Source of the DNA: an uncultured Dehalococcoidia bacterium | GTDB taxonomy: Bacteria > Chloroflexota > Dehalococcoidia > Lucifugimonadales > GCA-2712585 | Reading direction: 5' to 3' | Length of the DNA: 64,000 nucleotides | NCBI GenBank assembly: GCA_951812825.1 | Contig: OX638324.1 | Location: 1,487,141-1,551,140, forward strand | Shown: piece after piece, positions 23,409-31,530 of the stretch | Layout: the number at the start of each line of letters is the position of its first letter | Numbering within the stretch: the first letter of the stretch is position 1 | Made by a program: the position numbers and the translations under genes | Notes under the pieces: model-generated | The model's database searches: none | Told to the model about the DNA's origin: nothing | Seen by the model: the letters and a program-made list of their open reading frames with translations, nothing else

Positions 23409-24827
23409 ATGAACCAGAGCAGAGTGGATACCATCATTGGCGGCGGAAAAGTTGTCACCTCCTCAGAGGTGTTCGACGCTGCAATTGCCATCGTCGGCGA
23501 GCAGATCGCCGCCATCGGGCCCGAACATCTGCTGCCGCCCGCCGACCGTTACATCGACGCCACGGGCAAGTACGTCCTGCCCGGCCTTATCGACGCCCAC
23601 GTGCATCTGGACAGAGTGGACACCTACGAGCTTGGCTCCATCGCCGCCGCTCATTCGGGCATAACCACCCTCATCCCCTTCGGCACATACGACGACGCTG
23701 CGGAGCAGTCGCTGCCGGAAGCCATCAACAACCACCGGGAGGAGATAGACAGCACGGCGGTGCTGGACTTCGGCTTTCACTTCATCCTAAAGAACCGTCC
23801 GTGGGTGCTCAAGGGACTGCCGCAGGCTCTGGAGATGGGCGTCACCTCCTACAAGATGTTCATGACGTACAAGAAGGGTCTCACCAGCATGTGCGACGAC
23901 GACTACATCTGCGAGGCCATGTCGATGGTATCGAAGGGGGGTGGCGTGCTACAGCTCCACTGCGAGTCGGGCAGCATCATCGACTACCTGGAAGACAAGC
24001 TGATTGAAGACGGCTGCGTCCATCCGACGGACTTTCCCGGGGCCTGTCCCGACTGGGCGGAGGAGGAGGCAATCAACCGGGCCGTGAAGATGGGCGCCGT
24101 GACGAACTGTCCTATCTATGTGGTGCATCTGAGCAGCCAGGTGGGGCTGGAGCGGATCAAGCGCGCCCAGGCGGAGGGGCAGCGGGTGTGGACGGAGACC
24201 TGTCCCCAGTATCTGCTGCTCTCCGACGAGGAGATGTCGCGGGTGGGCCCACTGGCGAAGATTGGACCGCCCCTGCGTCCGAAGGACGGGCCGGACCAGC
24301 CCGCCATGTGGAAGGGGTTGGAGCTGGGCTACATCTCCACCATCGGCAGCGACCACTCACCGAGCCCGCCCGGGTCCAAGCAGCCGGGCTGGAACAACAT
24401 CTTCATCGGGCCGGACGGGACGCCCATCCCCTTCGGCTCTCCGGGGGTGGAGACGGCGGCGCCACTGGCATACAGCGAGGGCGTGGCAAAGCGGGGGATG
24501 CCGATCACCTGGCTGGCGCGGGTCATGTCGGAGAATCCGGCCCGGATCTTCGGTCTGTACCCGCGGAAAGGCTCTCTGCAGGTGGGCACCGACGCGGACC
24601 TGACCATCATCGACCCGCAGGACAGCATGGTAATCCGGGCCAAGGACCACCACGGGAACACGGGCTACAGCCTGTTCGAGGGGTGGGAGTTGAGCGGCAA
24701 GCCATATATGAGCATGGTACGCGGACAGGTGCTGTTGAACCGGGGCATTCTGGAGCAGAAGCCGGGCTACGGAAGCTTCCTGGAGTGCGGAGGCCCGCGA
24801 GCGCCCCTGGGCGGCCCGGTGCACTAG
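23409..24827 (+). CDS. Dihydropyrimidinase/D-hydantoinase family amidohydrolase
   Basis: A 472-residue cyclic amidohydrolase. The metal ligands are complete: DAHVHLD (HxH), VTSYKMFMTYKKG (carboxylated Lys), LQLHCESG (His), YVVHLSSQ (His) and IGSDHSP (Asp). It should open cyclic amides such as dihydropyrimidines, hydantoins or allantoin. ATG 23409 is preferred to TTG 23388 because GGGAGGCG lies just upstream. It is followed by a GatC/AtzG-like small protein and an amidase, forming a three-gene unit that could open a ring and then hydrolyse the linear amide. The exact ring substrate is not predictable. Confidence 0.9.
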   Translation: MNQSRVDTIIGGGKVVTSSEVFDAAIAIVGEQIAAIGPEHLLPPADRYIDATGKYVLPGLIDAHVHLDRVDTYELGSIAAAHSGITTLIPFGTYDDAAEQSLPEAINNHREEIDSTAVLDFGFHFILKNRPWVLKGLPQALEMGVTSYKMFMTYKKGLTSMCDDDYICEAMSMVSKGGGVLQLHCESGSIIDYLEDKLIEDGCVHPTDFPGACPDWAEEEAINRAVKMGAVTNCPIYVVHLSSQVGLERIKRAQAEGQRVWTETCPQYLLLSDEEMSRVGPLAKIGPPLRPKDGPDQPAMWKGLELGYISTIGSDHSPSPPGSKQPGWNNIFIGPDGTPIPFGSPGVETAAPLAYSEGVAKRGMPITWLARVMSENPARIFGLYPRKGSLQVGTDADLTIIDPQDSMVIRAKDHHGNTGYSLFEGWELSGKPYMSMVRGQVLLNRGILEQKPGYGSFLECGGPRAPLGGPVH

Positions 24828-24903
24828 AACAGGGTCGGGCGATTGGCGCCATTGCTGCGATCGCCCACGGTTTCGCATTCGAACTTCGCATAGGAGAAAA
24901 GGG

Positions 24904-25092
24904 ATGTCTGACTTGAGCTTTGACGACGTTAGGTCTCTGGCCAAGGCGGCCGGGGTTGAGTTGAGCGAGGAGGATCTGGTGGAAGTCACCCACCGGCTGA
25001 ACGTGACCATCGAAGGGGTGGAGCAGTTCTCGCACCCTGAACTTCACACCATCGAAGCGGTGCCTTTCCATCCGCTGAACGAGCCTGATTAG
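24904..25092 (+). CDS. Small GatC/AtzG-like amidase partner
   Basis: A 62-residue helical protein: LSFDDVRSLAKAAGVELSEE followed by a helix EVTHRLNVTIEGVEQF and the C-terminal TIEAVPFHPLNEPD. The layout resembles GatC and the short AtzG proteins that stabilise AtzE-type amidases. It lies 113 nt before an amidase gene and 76 nt after the hydantoinase gene, which supports the role of an amidase accessory subunit. ATG 24904 has AGGAGAAAAGGG upstream. No gatB is nearby, so it is not part of a tRNA amidotransferase operon. Confidence 0.65.
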   Translation: MSDLSFDDVRSLAKAAGVELSEEDLVEVTHRLNVTIEGVEQFSHPELHTIEAVPFHPLNEPD

Positions 25093-25137
25093 AGGTTCAA
25101 AATGGGGTGGGCAGGAGGAATGCAGAAGGGGAGATTT

Positions 25138-25180
25138 CACCCCCATCCTAACGTTCCCCCATCAAGGGGGAAGGGAAAAG
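25138..25180 (+). repeat. Dispersed repeat, family B copy 2
   Basis: Second copy of the element at 11967-12010, 26 of 27 identical positions in the core. It ends about 25 nt before the amidase start and therefore lies in the spacer or leader between the GatC-like gene and the amidase gene. Confidence 0.65.
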
Positions 25181-25205
25181 ACAGTTTGCCAGGGGGGTTT
25201 TGGTC

Positions 25206-26651
25206 ATGAAGGATGATTTTGTAGTTACGCATTCGGCGTCGGAGATGGCGGCGCTGATCGCCGCCAAAGAGGTCTCACCGGTGGAGATAGTCTCGCAGTA
25301 TCTGGACCGGATCGAGAGGCTTGATTCAAGGCTCTTCTCTTACATCACCGTCTGCGAGGACGAGGCTATGTCGGAGGCCCGCCGGTTGGAGACTTTGGCC
25401 ATGCGGGGAGAGATTGTCGGCCCGTTGCACGGACTGCCGCTGGCAGTGAAGGACCAGTTCCACACGGAGGGCGTGCTGACCACCGCAGCATCCACCATAA
25501 TGAAGGACCACGTGTCGGTGGAAGACGCAACGACGATAGCCAGGGCCAAGGGCGCAGGGGCCATCCTGCTGGGCAAGTTGAACATGACGGAATTTGCCGC
25601 CGGCATGGGGGACAGGTACAAGCACCGGGGAATTACCCGCAATCCGTGGGACCTGGAGCGGGACGCCGGGGGTTCCAGCAGCGGATCGGGGGCGGCCATT
25701 GCCGCCTCTCTTTGCGCTATCTCCCTGGGCGAGGACACGGGCGGGTCTATCCGGGGGCCATCTTCCCTGAACGGCGTCACCGGCATCCGGCCCACGTGGG
25801 GGCTGGTGAGCCGCTATGGAATCGTTCCCTTCTCCTGGTCTCTGGACACCGGCGGGCCCATGTGCCGTACAGCGGAGGACGCGGGGATGGTTCTGGGGGC
25901 CATCGCGGGATTCGACACGAAGGACCCCCTGACCTCTCACCGGGCAGTTCCCAACTATCTGGAGGAGATGGGCGATGGACTGAAGGGGCTGCGCATTGGC
26001 ATACTGGAGGAGCTGACGGCGGCGGACTACGTGAAGCCCGAGGTCCATCGGGCTACTGCGGCTGCGGTATCGGTCCTTGGCGAACTGGGGGCCGACGTGG
26101 AAGAAGTTTCTCTGCCTCTGCTGGAGCACATGGGAGCGGTGGGAGCCATCCTTGCGGAGAGCGACGGCGCAACTTACCACAGGCCGTGGCTTGACGAACG
26201 ACCCCAGGACTACGGCCCGACGATTCGGCGTCGCCTGCTGGCGGCGAGTCTGCTGCCCGGCCAGGTGGTGCATAAGGCCGCAAGGATGAGGGGCCTCTTC
26301 CGTCGCGAGTGGCTGGGCCTGTTTGAGAAGTACGACGCAGTTATTTGTCCCACCACCCCAAGCGTCGCCGGGAAGATCAGCTACGTGGGAGACGTGGAGA
26401 CCAGGGAGCGGGCAGAGCAGCTTTTCGGCAATCGGAAGTCCGCAACGTTCCCTGCGGCGCTTGCAGGCACGCCGGCCATGTCCATGCCCTGCGGGTTCAG
26501 TGAGGACGGGATGCCCATTGGTCTGCAGGTGATGGCAGGCCACTTTCAGGAATCGACCATAGTGCGGGTGGGGTATCACTACCAGCGGCAAACCGGGTGG
26601 CATAAGAGAAGGCCAAAGGACGAGCCGGATAAAGTACAGAGCAGGGACTGA
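25206..26651 (+). CDS. Amidase signature family enzyme
   Basis: A 481-residue amidase with the Ser-cisSer-Lys triad: Lys82 in LAVKDQFHTEG, the GGSSSGSG loop (cis-Ser about residue 158-159) and nucleophile Ser181 in GEDTGGSIRGPS. The C-terminal PAALAGTPAMSMPCGF is typical. It hydrolyses an amide, biuret/allophanate-like or aryl-amide substrate; with the preceding hydantoinase and GatC/AtzG-like genes a linear ureido- or carbamoyl-amide product is plausible. ATG 25206 is the best start, with GGGGGG 10 nt upstream; TTG 25200 adds two residues. GatA function is unlikely because gatB is absent. Confidence 0.9.
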   Translation: MKDDFVVTHSASEMAALIAAKEVSPVEIVSQYLDRIERLDSRLFSYITVCEDEAMSEARRLETLAMRGEIVGPLHGLPLAVKDQFHTEGVLTTAASTIMKDHVSVEDATTIARAKGAGAILLGKLNMTEFAAGMGDRYKHRGITRNPWDLERDAGGSSSGSGAAIAASLCAISLGEDTGGSIRGPSSLNGVTGIRPTWGLVSRYGIVPFSWSLDTGGPMCRTAEDAGMVLGAIAGFDTKDPLTSHRAVPNYLEEMGDGLKGLRIGILEELTAADYVKPEVHRATAAAVSVLGELGADVEEVSLPLLEHMGAVGAILAESDGATYHRPWLDERPQDYGPTIRRRLLAASLLPGQVVHKAARMRGLFRREWLGLFEKYDAVICPTTPSVAGKISYVGDVETRERAEQLFGNRKSATFPAALAGTPAMSMPCGFSEDGMPIGLQVMAGHFQESTIVRVGYHYQRQTGWHKRRPKDEPDKVQSRD

Positions 26652-26666
26652 TACTCTGTATCATCC

Positions 26667-26695
26667 TTGATAAACTGTTCTTGCTATGGTAATAA
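26667..26695 (+). promoter_or_regulatory. Promoter of the Amt-like gene
   Basis: TTGATA (26667-26672), 17-nt spacer, TAATAA (26690-26695), 35 nt before the TTG start. Confidence 0.6.
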
Positions 26696-26729
26696 TTGAG
26701 GCCAATTTGGGAACGTTGAGGAGGAAGCT

Positions 26730-27938
26730 TTGGACTCTGGCGATCTCGCTTGGATACTGACAGCAACAGTACTCGTTCTGTTCATGACCCTCCCTGGGCT
26801 GGCCATGTATTATTCTGGACAGGTCCGCTCGCAGTCTGCCCTGTCCATGATGCTGCAATGTGTATCTATTGCGGCCCTGGCCAGTCTCATCTGGCTCGTC
26901 ATCGGGTATAGTCTATCCTTCGGTGAGAGTTCGGGTGGAATCATCGGCAACCTGAAGCATCTCTTCTTTGCGGAGATTTCGGGAGGCGGTAGACCAGCCT
27001 TAATTGTGTTCGCCATGTTCCAGATGACCTTCGCCGTCATCACCCCAGCCCTCATTGCGGGGGCGTATGCAGAACGGATCAAGTTTCCTGCGATGCTCCT
27101 CTTCAGCGGCTTGTGGGTAGTGCTTGTGTACTCTCCCATCTGCCACTGGGTATGGGGAGGCGGGTGGCTGAGCGACATGAACGTGATCGACTATGCGGGC
27201 GGCCTGGTGATCCTCACCGCCGCTGGCACGTCGGCACTGGTGGCAGCCAGCTTCCTGGGCAAGCGGCGGGGCTTCCCGACTCAGATCAGGCCAGCCCACA
27301 GCCCGGGCCTGGTGGCCGCGGGGGCGGCCATACTCTGGGTGGGCTGGCTGGGCCTGGCCGGAGGACGCGCCTACGGAGCAGGGGACACGGCGGGGTATGC
27401 CATAGCCGCTACTCACTTTTCGGCGGCGGCAGCGGCCCTGGTCTGGGTTTCCCTGGGGTATTTCGGCCGTCGCCAGTTCTCCCTGGTGGGCGCCGCCACC
27501 GGCGCTGTTGCCGGTCTTGCTGCGGCAACCCCGGCCGCGGGATTCGTGGGTCCCGTTGGGGGACTTGTCATTGGCATAGTCGCCGGCATACTCTGCTACG
27601 CAACCGTGGGCTTAGTGAAGAGAAGGCTGAACATAGACGATTCCCTGAACGTTTTCGCCATTTTCGGCATGGGCGGCATCGTCGGCACCTTGCTCGTCTC
27701 CGTCTTTGCCCTTGACTCCCTGGGCGGCTTCGGGTTCACCGATACCAGTCGCAGTTTCGGACCCCAATTGGGCGTGCAGGCGATAGGCATTCTGGCCGTG
27801 ATGGGCTGGTCTCTGGTGGCCACTGCCGCCATCATGTTCGTCACATCAAAGCTTACCGGCGGCCTGCGGATAGACCAAGAGGACGAGCTACTTGGGCTGG
27901 ACCTGTCCGCTCAGGGGGAGCAAGCCTACGACCTATAG
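26730..27938 (+). CDS. Amt-family membrane protein lacking the twin pore histidines
   Basis: A 402-residue protein with about 11 membrane segments, clearly Amt/Rh: LPGLAMYYSGQVRSQ, FQMTFAVITPALIAGAYAER (pore Phe pair at 97 and 101), SPICHWVWGGGWL (Trp142) and DYAGG (Asp154, equivalent to AmtB Asp160). However the AmtB His168 position is Leu162 (GGLVILTAAG) and the His318 position is Phe312 (NVFAIFGMGG). The AmtB Ser219 position aligns with Arg213. Canonical ammonium conduction relies on the histidine pair, so transport may be absent or altered; a receptor role is conceivable. The start is TTG 26730 with GAGGAGG 6 nt upstream. The signalling operon begins 292 nt downstream on the same strand. 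Confidence 0.85.
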   Translation: MDSGDLAWILTATVLVLFMTLPGLAMYYSGQVRSQSALSMMLQCVSIAALASLIWLVIGYSLSFGESSGGIIGNLKHLFFAEISGGGRPALIVFAMFQMTFAVITPALIAGAYAERIKFPAMLLFSGLWVVLVYSPICHWVWGGGWLSDMNVIDYAGGLVILTAAGTSALVAASFLGKRRGFPTQIRPAHSPGLVAAGAAILWVGWLGLAGGRAYGAGDTAGYAIAATHFSAAAAALVWVSLGYFGRRQFSLVGAATGAVAGLAAATPAAGFVGPVGGLVIGIVAGILCYATVGLVKRRLNIDDSLNVFAIFGMGGIVGTLLVSVFALDSLGGFGFTDTSRSFGPQLGVQAIGILAVMGWSLVATAAIMFVTSKLTGGLRIDQEDELLGLDLSAQGEQAYDL

Positions 27939-28230
27939 GGAAAATACTGCGCGAAATGCCCGTGAAGGCGGCAAGATTCAGGCACCGCGAAAAGGAGCTT
28001 ATTCCCCAGACACCGGCTAAGTCGGAATCCGGCAGACTAACCGATTCGGAAGCTGCGCAGCGCGTTGCCGCCAAGGCGGGAAGCGGTTTTCACTTTACCT
28101 CAAAAGGTGATAAGATTGCCGCTGCATCAGTGATCTTGAGACTGCCAACCATCATGTTATCACTAAAACAACCATGCCAGGTGGCGAGTTGTGCAGCCCA
28201 CCGAACGCAACAACTTAGGAGGTAGACTCA

Positions 28231-28566
28231 ATGGCAGTTAACAGCGACCGCCAGAATGGTACTCTAATAGCACGAGCCGACGGCCGTATAGATGGCGCCA
28301 ACGCCCGAGAGTTCCAGGTGGCCTTGGAGTCCGCCATAGACCCCACCGACAGCAACGTGGTCCTGGACCTAGAGAACCTGTCATATATCAGCAGTGCCGG
28401 TCTCCGGGTAATTCTCATGACCGCCAAGACCCTCCAGCGACAGAAGGCGAAGTTTGCTATCTGCTCTCTTTCACCCTCCATTAAAGAAGTTTTTCAGATA
28501 AGCGGTTTCGACAGAATCATCCCGATCCATTCAACTCTGGACGACGCTCTCTCCGCCCTCAAATAA
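28231..28566 (+). CDS. STAS-domain anti-sigma factor antagonist
   Basis: A 111-residue SpoIIAA/RsbV-like protein. The fold pattern is complete: TLIARADGRIDGANAREFQV, VVLDLENLSYISSAG, LRVILMTAKTLQRQ and the terminal helix DALSAL. The phosphoacceptor loop YISSAG offers Ser54 and Ser55. In partner switching the unphosphorylated form binds and removes an RsbW-type kinase from its target; phosphorylation by that kinase inactivates it and a PP2C phosphatase restores it. All of those partners follow directly. TTAGGAGG lies 8 nt before the ATG. A possible -10 (TAAGAT near 28112) is upstream in the 292-nt leader, but its -35 is weak. Confidence 0.9.
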   Translation: MAVNSDRQNGTLIARADGRIDGANAREFQVALESAIDPTDSNVVLDLENLSYISSAGLRVILMTAKTLQRQKAKFAICSLSPSIKEVFQISGFDRIIPIHSTLDDALSALK

Positions 28567-28652
28567 AGAGACTATTCTGCCGCTCCAACCACAGGGCGGC
28601 ACAGGCGTAGATATTAGACAGCCATGCGCGGCAGCTTCCGAGGAGAGGATTG

Positions 28653-29825
28653 GTGAGAGACAAACCATACAAGATTCTGGTAGTAGACGATGAAGTAGAT
28701 CTGGAGCCGCTGATGCTTCAGCGGATGCGCCGAAAGATAAGATCCGGGACATACGATTTTGTCTTTGCACACAACGGGCTAGAGGCCTTGGAAGTGCTCA
28801 ACCGAGACAAAGAAATAGACATGGTGCTCTCCGACATCAACATGCCGCAGATGGACGGCTTGGCGTTGCTGGAGCAGATACCGAAGGTGGACCCGAACCT
28901 TCGCGCCGTAATAATTTCCGCCTACGGGGACATGAAGAATATCCGCACAGCTATGAACCGGGGGGCCTTTGACTTTGTAACCAAGCCCCTGGACTTCAAG
29001 GACTTGCAGGTCACCATCGAGCGCACCCTGCAACATCTGGCCGAGTGGAAGGAAGCCCTGCAGTCGCGGGACAAGCTGGTGGCCCTTCAGAACGAGTTGG
29101 ACGTGGCCAGCCAGATGCAGCGATCCATTCTTCCCAGCAGGTTCCCTTCCGGGGACAACTATGAAGTTTACGGGGACATGGAGGCAGCTAGAAACGTGGG
29201 CGGCGACTTCTTCGACGTCCTCAACCTGCAGGACGATAAGGTCGGGCTGGCGGTAGCAGACGTTTCCGACAAGGGGGTCCCCGCCGCTCTATTCATGATG
29301 TCCAGCCGGACTCTGCTGAAGGGTTCCGCCATCGGCTATATGGACGACGTGGCGGGCCTGATGACCGAGCTGAACAACCTGCTTGTGGAGGACAACGAAG
29401 CCTCCATGTTCGTTACCCTCTTCTACGGCGTCTTCAACCCGTATACAGGGTCTTTCGTCTATTCCAACGGGGGCCACAACACTCCCGTCATCTATCACGC
29501 AGACGGCTCGACAACGTTGCTGCCTCTAACCAACGGCATTGCCCTGGCAGTGGTGCCGGACATGAGTTTTGAAATGCATTCCGTAACCCTGGCGCCGGGA
29601 GACACCCTTGTGCTCTATACGGACGGGGTGACCGAGGCAATGAACGAGCACAAAGAAGAATTTGAGACCTCGCGGCTTCTCAAGGTATTCGAAGGGTCCC
29701 CACCCAGCGGCGCCCAGCAGGCCAACGAGGCCGTATTCCAGGCCGTGCGCGACTTTGTTGGCGATACCCCTCAATCCGACGACATAACTTGCCTGAGTCT
29801 TCACTACGAGGGGCCATCCTCGTGA
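28653..29825 (+). CDS. Response regulator with PP2C (SpoIIE/RsbU-like) phosphatase output
   Basis: A ~390-residue two-domain protein. Residues 1-120 are a receiver: ILVVDDEVD acidic pocket, LSDINMPQMDG with phosphoacceptor Asp61, and FVTKPLDF with the conserved Lys. A short coiled linker (RDKLVALQNELDVASQMQ) leads to a PP2C/SpoIIE phosphatase with GGDFFDV (about residue 183), VADVSDKGVPAALFM and SDDITCLSL near the end. Phosphorylation by a histidine kinase should control dephosphorylation of the STAS protein encoded upstream. GTG 28653 has AGGAG at a 7-nt distance and is preferred over TTG 28650. Its stop overlaps the next start (GTGA), indicating translational coupling. Confidence 0.92.
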   Translation: MRDKPYKILVVDDEVDLEPLMLQRMRRKIRSGTYDFVFAHNGLEALEVLNRDKEIDMVLSDINMPQMDGLALLEQIPKVDPNLRAVIISAYGDMKNIRTAMNRGAFDFVTKPLDFKDLQVTIERTLQHLAEWKEALQSRDKLVALQNELDVASQMQRSILPSRFPSGDNYEVYGDMEAARNVGGDFFDVLNLQDDKVGLAVADVSDKGVPAALFMMSSRTLLKGSAIGYMDDVAGLMTELNNLLVEDNEASMFVTLFYGVFNPYTGSFVYSNGGHNTPVIYHADGSTTLLPLTNGIALAVVPDMSFEMHSVTLAPGDTLVLYTDGVTEAMNEHKEEFETSRLLKVFEGSPPSGAQQANEAVFQAVRDFVGDTPQSDDITCLSLHYEGPSS

Positions 29826-30241
29826 GCGCTCAGTTGATCCTCAGGGTGGAACCGGACGATTTCGATCTTGATGCCATATTCGCACAGATAGAGTCCCTGG
29901 CGGAGCAAGAAGCGTGGGCCTCCGACTTAACCTTTCGTGTGAACCTAGCGCTGGAGGAGCTGACGCTTAACACGATGACCCATGGTCGCCACGACGAATT
30001 GGAGGCCATCGTAATTATGCTCGACTCCAAAGAAGATCTGCTGACCATTGAGATGACGGACAACGGTCTCCCCTTCAATCCTCTGGAAGAGGCACCGGAC
30101 CCCGGGGTGGAGGCAGCCCTGGAGGACCGGAACATCGGAGGATTGGGGGTTTACCTGGTTCACACTCTGATGGACGAAATGCAATACAAACGGGCGGCGG
30201 GCAAGAATTGCCTGACCCTAAAAGCCCGTAGAGCGGAATGA
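29822..30241 (+). CDS. RsbW-like serine kinase/anti-sigma ATPase
   Basis: A ~139-residue HATPase_c_2 domain protein: VNLALEELTLNTMTHG forms the N box (Glu45, Asn50), MTDNGLPFNP the ATP-lid Asp box and GGLGVYLVHTLMDEM the G2 box. It resembles the anti-sigma kinases RsbW/SpoIIAB but also the switch ATPases that act on other targets. Its partners would be the STAS protein and an unknown client such as a sigma factor, which is not encoded in the window. The GTG start overlaps the upstream TGA, and the ATGA at its end overlaps the next gene. Confidence 0.88.
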   Translation: MSAQLILRVEPDDFDLDAIFAQIESLAEQEAWASDLTFRVNLALEELTLNTMTHGRHDELEAIVIMLDSKEDLLTIEMTDNGLPFNPLEEAPDPGVEAALEDRNIGGLGVYLVHTLMDEMQYKRAAGKNCLTLKARRAE

Positions 30242-31530
30242 AGCAAAAATCGCGACTCCTCTTTGGAAGAATCAGCCCCCTTACCCTCGGCATCAGCTTT
30301 CTGATACTTCTCTCCGCGGGCATTGTTAGCTGCTCCGGCGATAGCGAAACAGCAACCCCGACCCCAACCCCCACCAGGACGCAAGTCGAGACGGCCACTC
30401 CCGTTGCCACGCCGGCAACCAATTCCTTTGCCGGCATTTACGACGATCGAATAGTTTTCGGGCAGTCCGCGGCTCTGGACGGCCCGGCCCAGGAGTTGGG
30501 GAGAAATATGCAACGGGGCATCAAGGCGGCCTTCCTCGAGAGGAACGAGCAGGGAGGCGTCCACGGTCGACAACTTGACCTGGTGTCGCTGGACGACAGG
30601 TATGAGCCGGAGCTTGCCGCTACCAACACACAGAAACTCATCCAGGAAGAGAACGTGTTCGCCCTCATTGGGGCCGTGGGGACGCCCACCTCCCGGTCTG
30701 CCACACCCGTGGCCGCCGAAGCCAACGTGCCCTACGTTGCGCCATTTACGGGAGCCGCCTTCCTTCGCGACCCCAGCTGGACGAATATCCTCAACCTGCG
30801 CGCCTCCTACTATCAGGAAACGGAGGAGATGGTGGCCCGGATGACCACGGATCTGGGCTTTGAGCGGATCGCCGTGCTGTACCAGGACGACTCTTTCGGT
30901 CAGGCGGGCTTGCAAGGAGCGCTGCTGGCGCTGGAACGCCGCGACATGAATCCTGCGGCGGTTGGGCTCTATCCCCGCAACACCCTGGCCGTAAAAACTG
31001 CGCTTCTGGATTTGCGGAAGGCGTCTCCTGAGGGCATTATCATCATCGGGGCCTACCAGCCCGTCGGGACATTCATCGCATGGGCAAAGAACGTGGGAAT
31101 GCACGACGTGGTGTTCATGACCGTTTCCTTTGTGGGCAGCAATGCCCTGGCAGAGCAGCTAGGGCCCCGAGGCCATGGCGTCTTCGTAACCCAGGTGGTG
31201 CCCTTCCCCACGGATGACTCCGTTCCCATAGTCAACTCTTACCTGGAAGCTCTCGCCAACTACGATCCCGAAGCGGTTCCCGGCTTTGTTTCCCTGGAAG
31301 GCTACATGGCGGGACGGCTTGCCATCGCGAGCCTGGAAAGGTGCGGTCGAGGGGTCAGCAGGGAGTGTTTCCTGGACATACTGAATCATACGGAAACCCT
31401 GGAGATAGACGAATTTGAATTGCGATACGGGCCCAACGACAACCAGGGTTCGGATAAGGTATTCTTAACGGTAATAGGCCGCTTTGGCGACTACTTTCCC
31501 GCCGGAAGTCTCAAGGACGTCCCGCCATGA
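30238..31530 (+). CDS. LivK-like ligand-binding lipoprotein in a signalling operon
   Basis: A 430-residue periplasmic binding protein of the branched-chain amino acid (Peripla_BP_6) class. The signal ends in AGIVSC with lipidated Cys32, followed by a Thr-Pro linker (TPTPTPTRTQ) and the domain start IVFGQSAALDGPAQELGRNM. The first-lobe segment GVHGRQLDLVSLDD and ALIGAVGTPTSRSATPVA are characteristic. No permease or ATPase genes are adjacent; the gene is locked by 4-nt overlaps between an RsbW-like and a histidine kinase gene. This suggests it presents a ligand to the kinase, as TorT does for TorS, rather than serving transport. The ligand could be an amino acid, amide or urea-like compound; that part is inference. 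Confidence 0.88.
   Translation: MKQKSRLLFGRISPLTLGISFLILLSAGIVSCSGDSETATPTPTPTRTQVETATPVATPATNSFAGIYDDRIVFGQSAALDGPAQELGRNMQRGIKAAFLERNEQGGVHGRQLDLVSLDDRYEPELAATNTQKLIQEENVFALIGAVGTPTSRSATPVAAEANVPYVAPFTGAAFLRDPSWTNILNLRASYYQETEEMVARMTTDLGFERIAVLYQDDSFGQAGLQGALLALERRDMNPAAVGLYPRNTLAVKTALLDLRKASPEGIIIIGAYQPVGTFIAWAKNVGMHDVVFMTVSFVGSNALAEQLGPRGHGVFVTQVVPFPTDDSVPIVNSYLEALANYDPEAVPGFVSLEGYMAGRLAIASLERCGRGVSRECFLDILNHTETLEIDEFELRYGPNDNQGSDKVFLTVIGRFGDYFPAGSLKDVPP

Noticed and set aside
24904-26651. GatCA of a tRNA amidotransferase
   Set aside because: No gatB is near, the amidase is linked to a hydantoinase, and the small protein is closer to the AtzG type.
26730-27938. Ordinary ammonium transporter annotation
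   Set aside because: The family assignment is kept, but assigning normal ammonium transport was rejected because both pore histidines are replaced.
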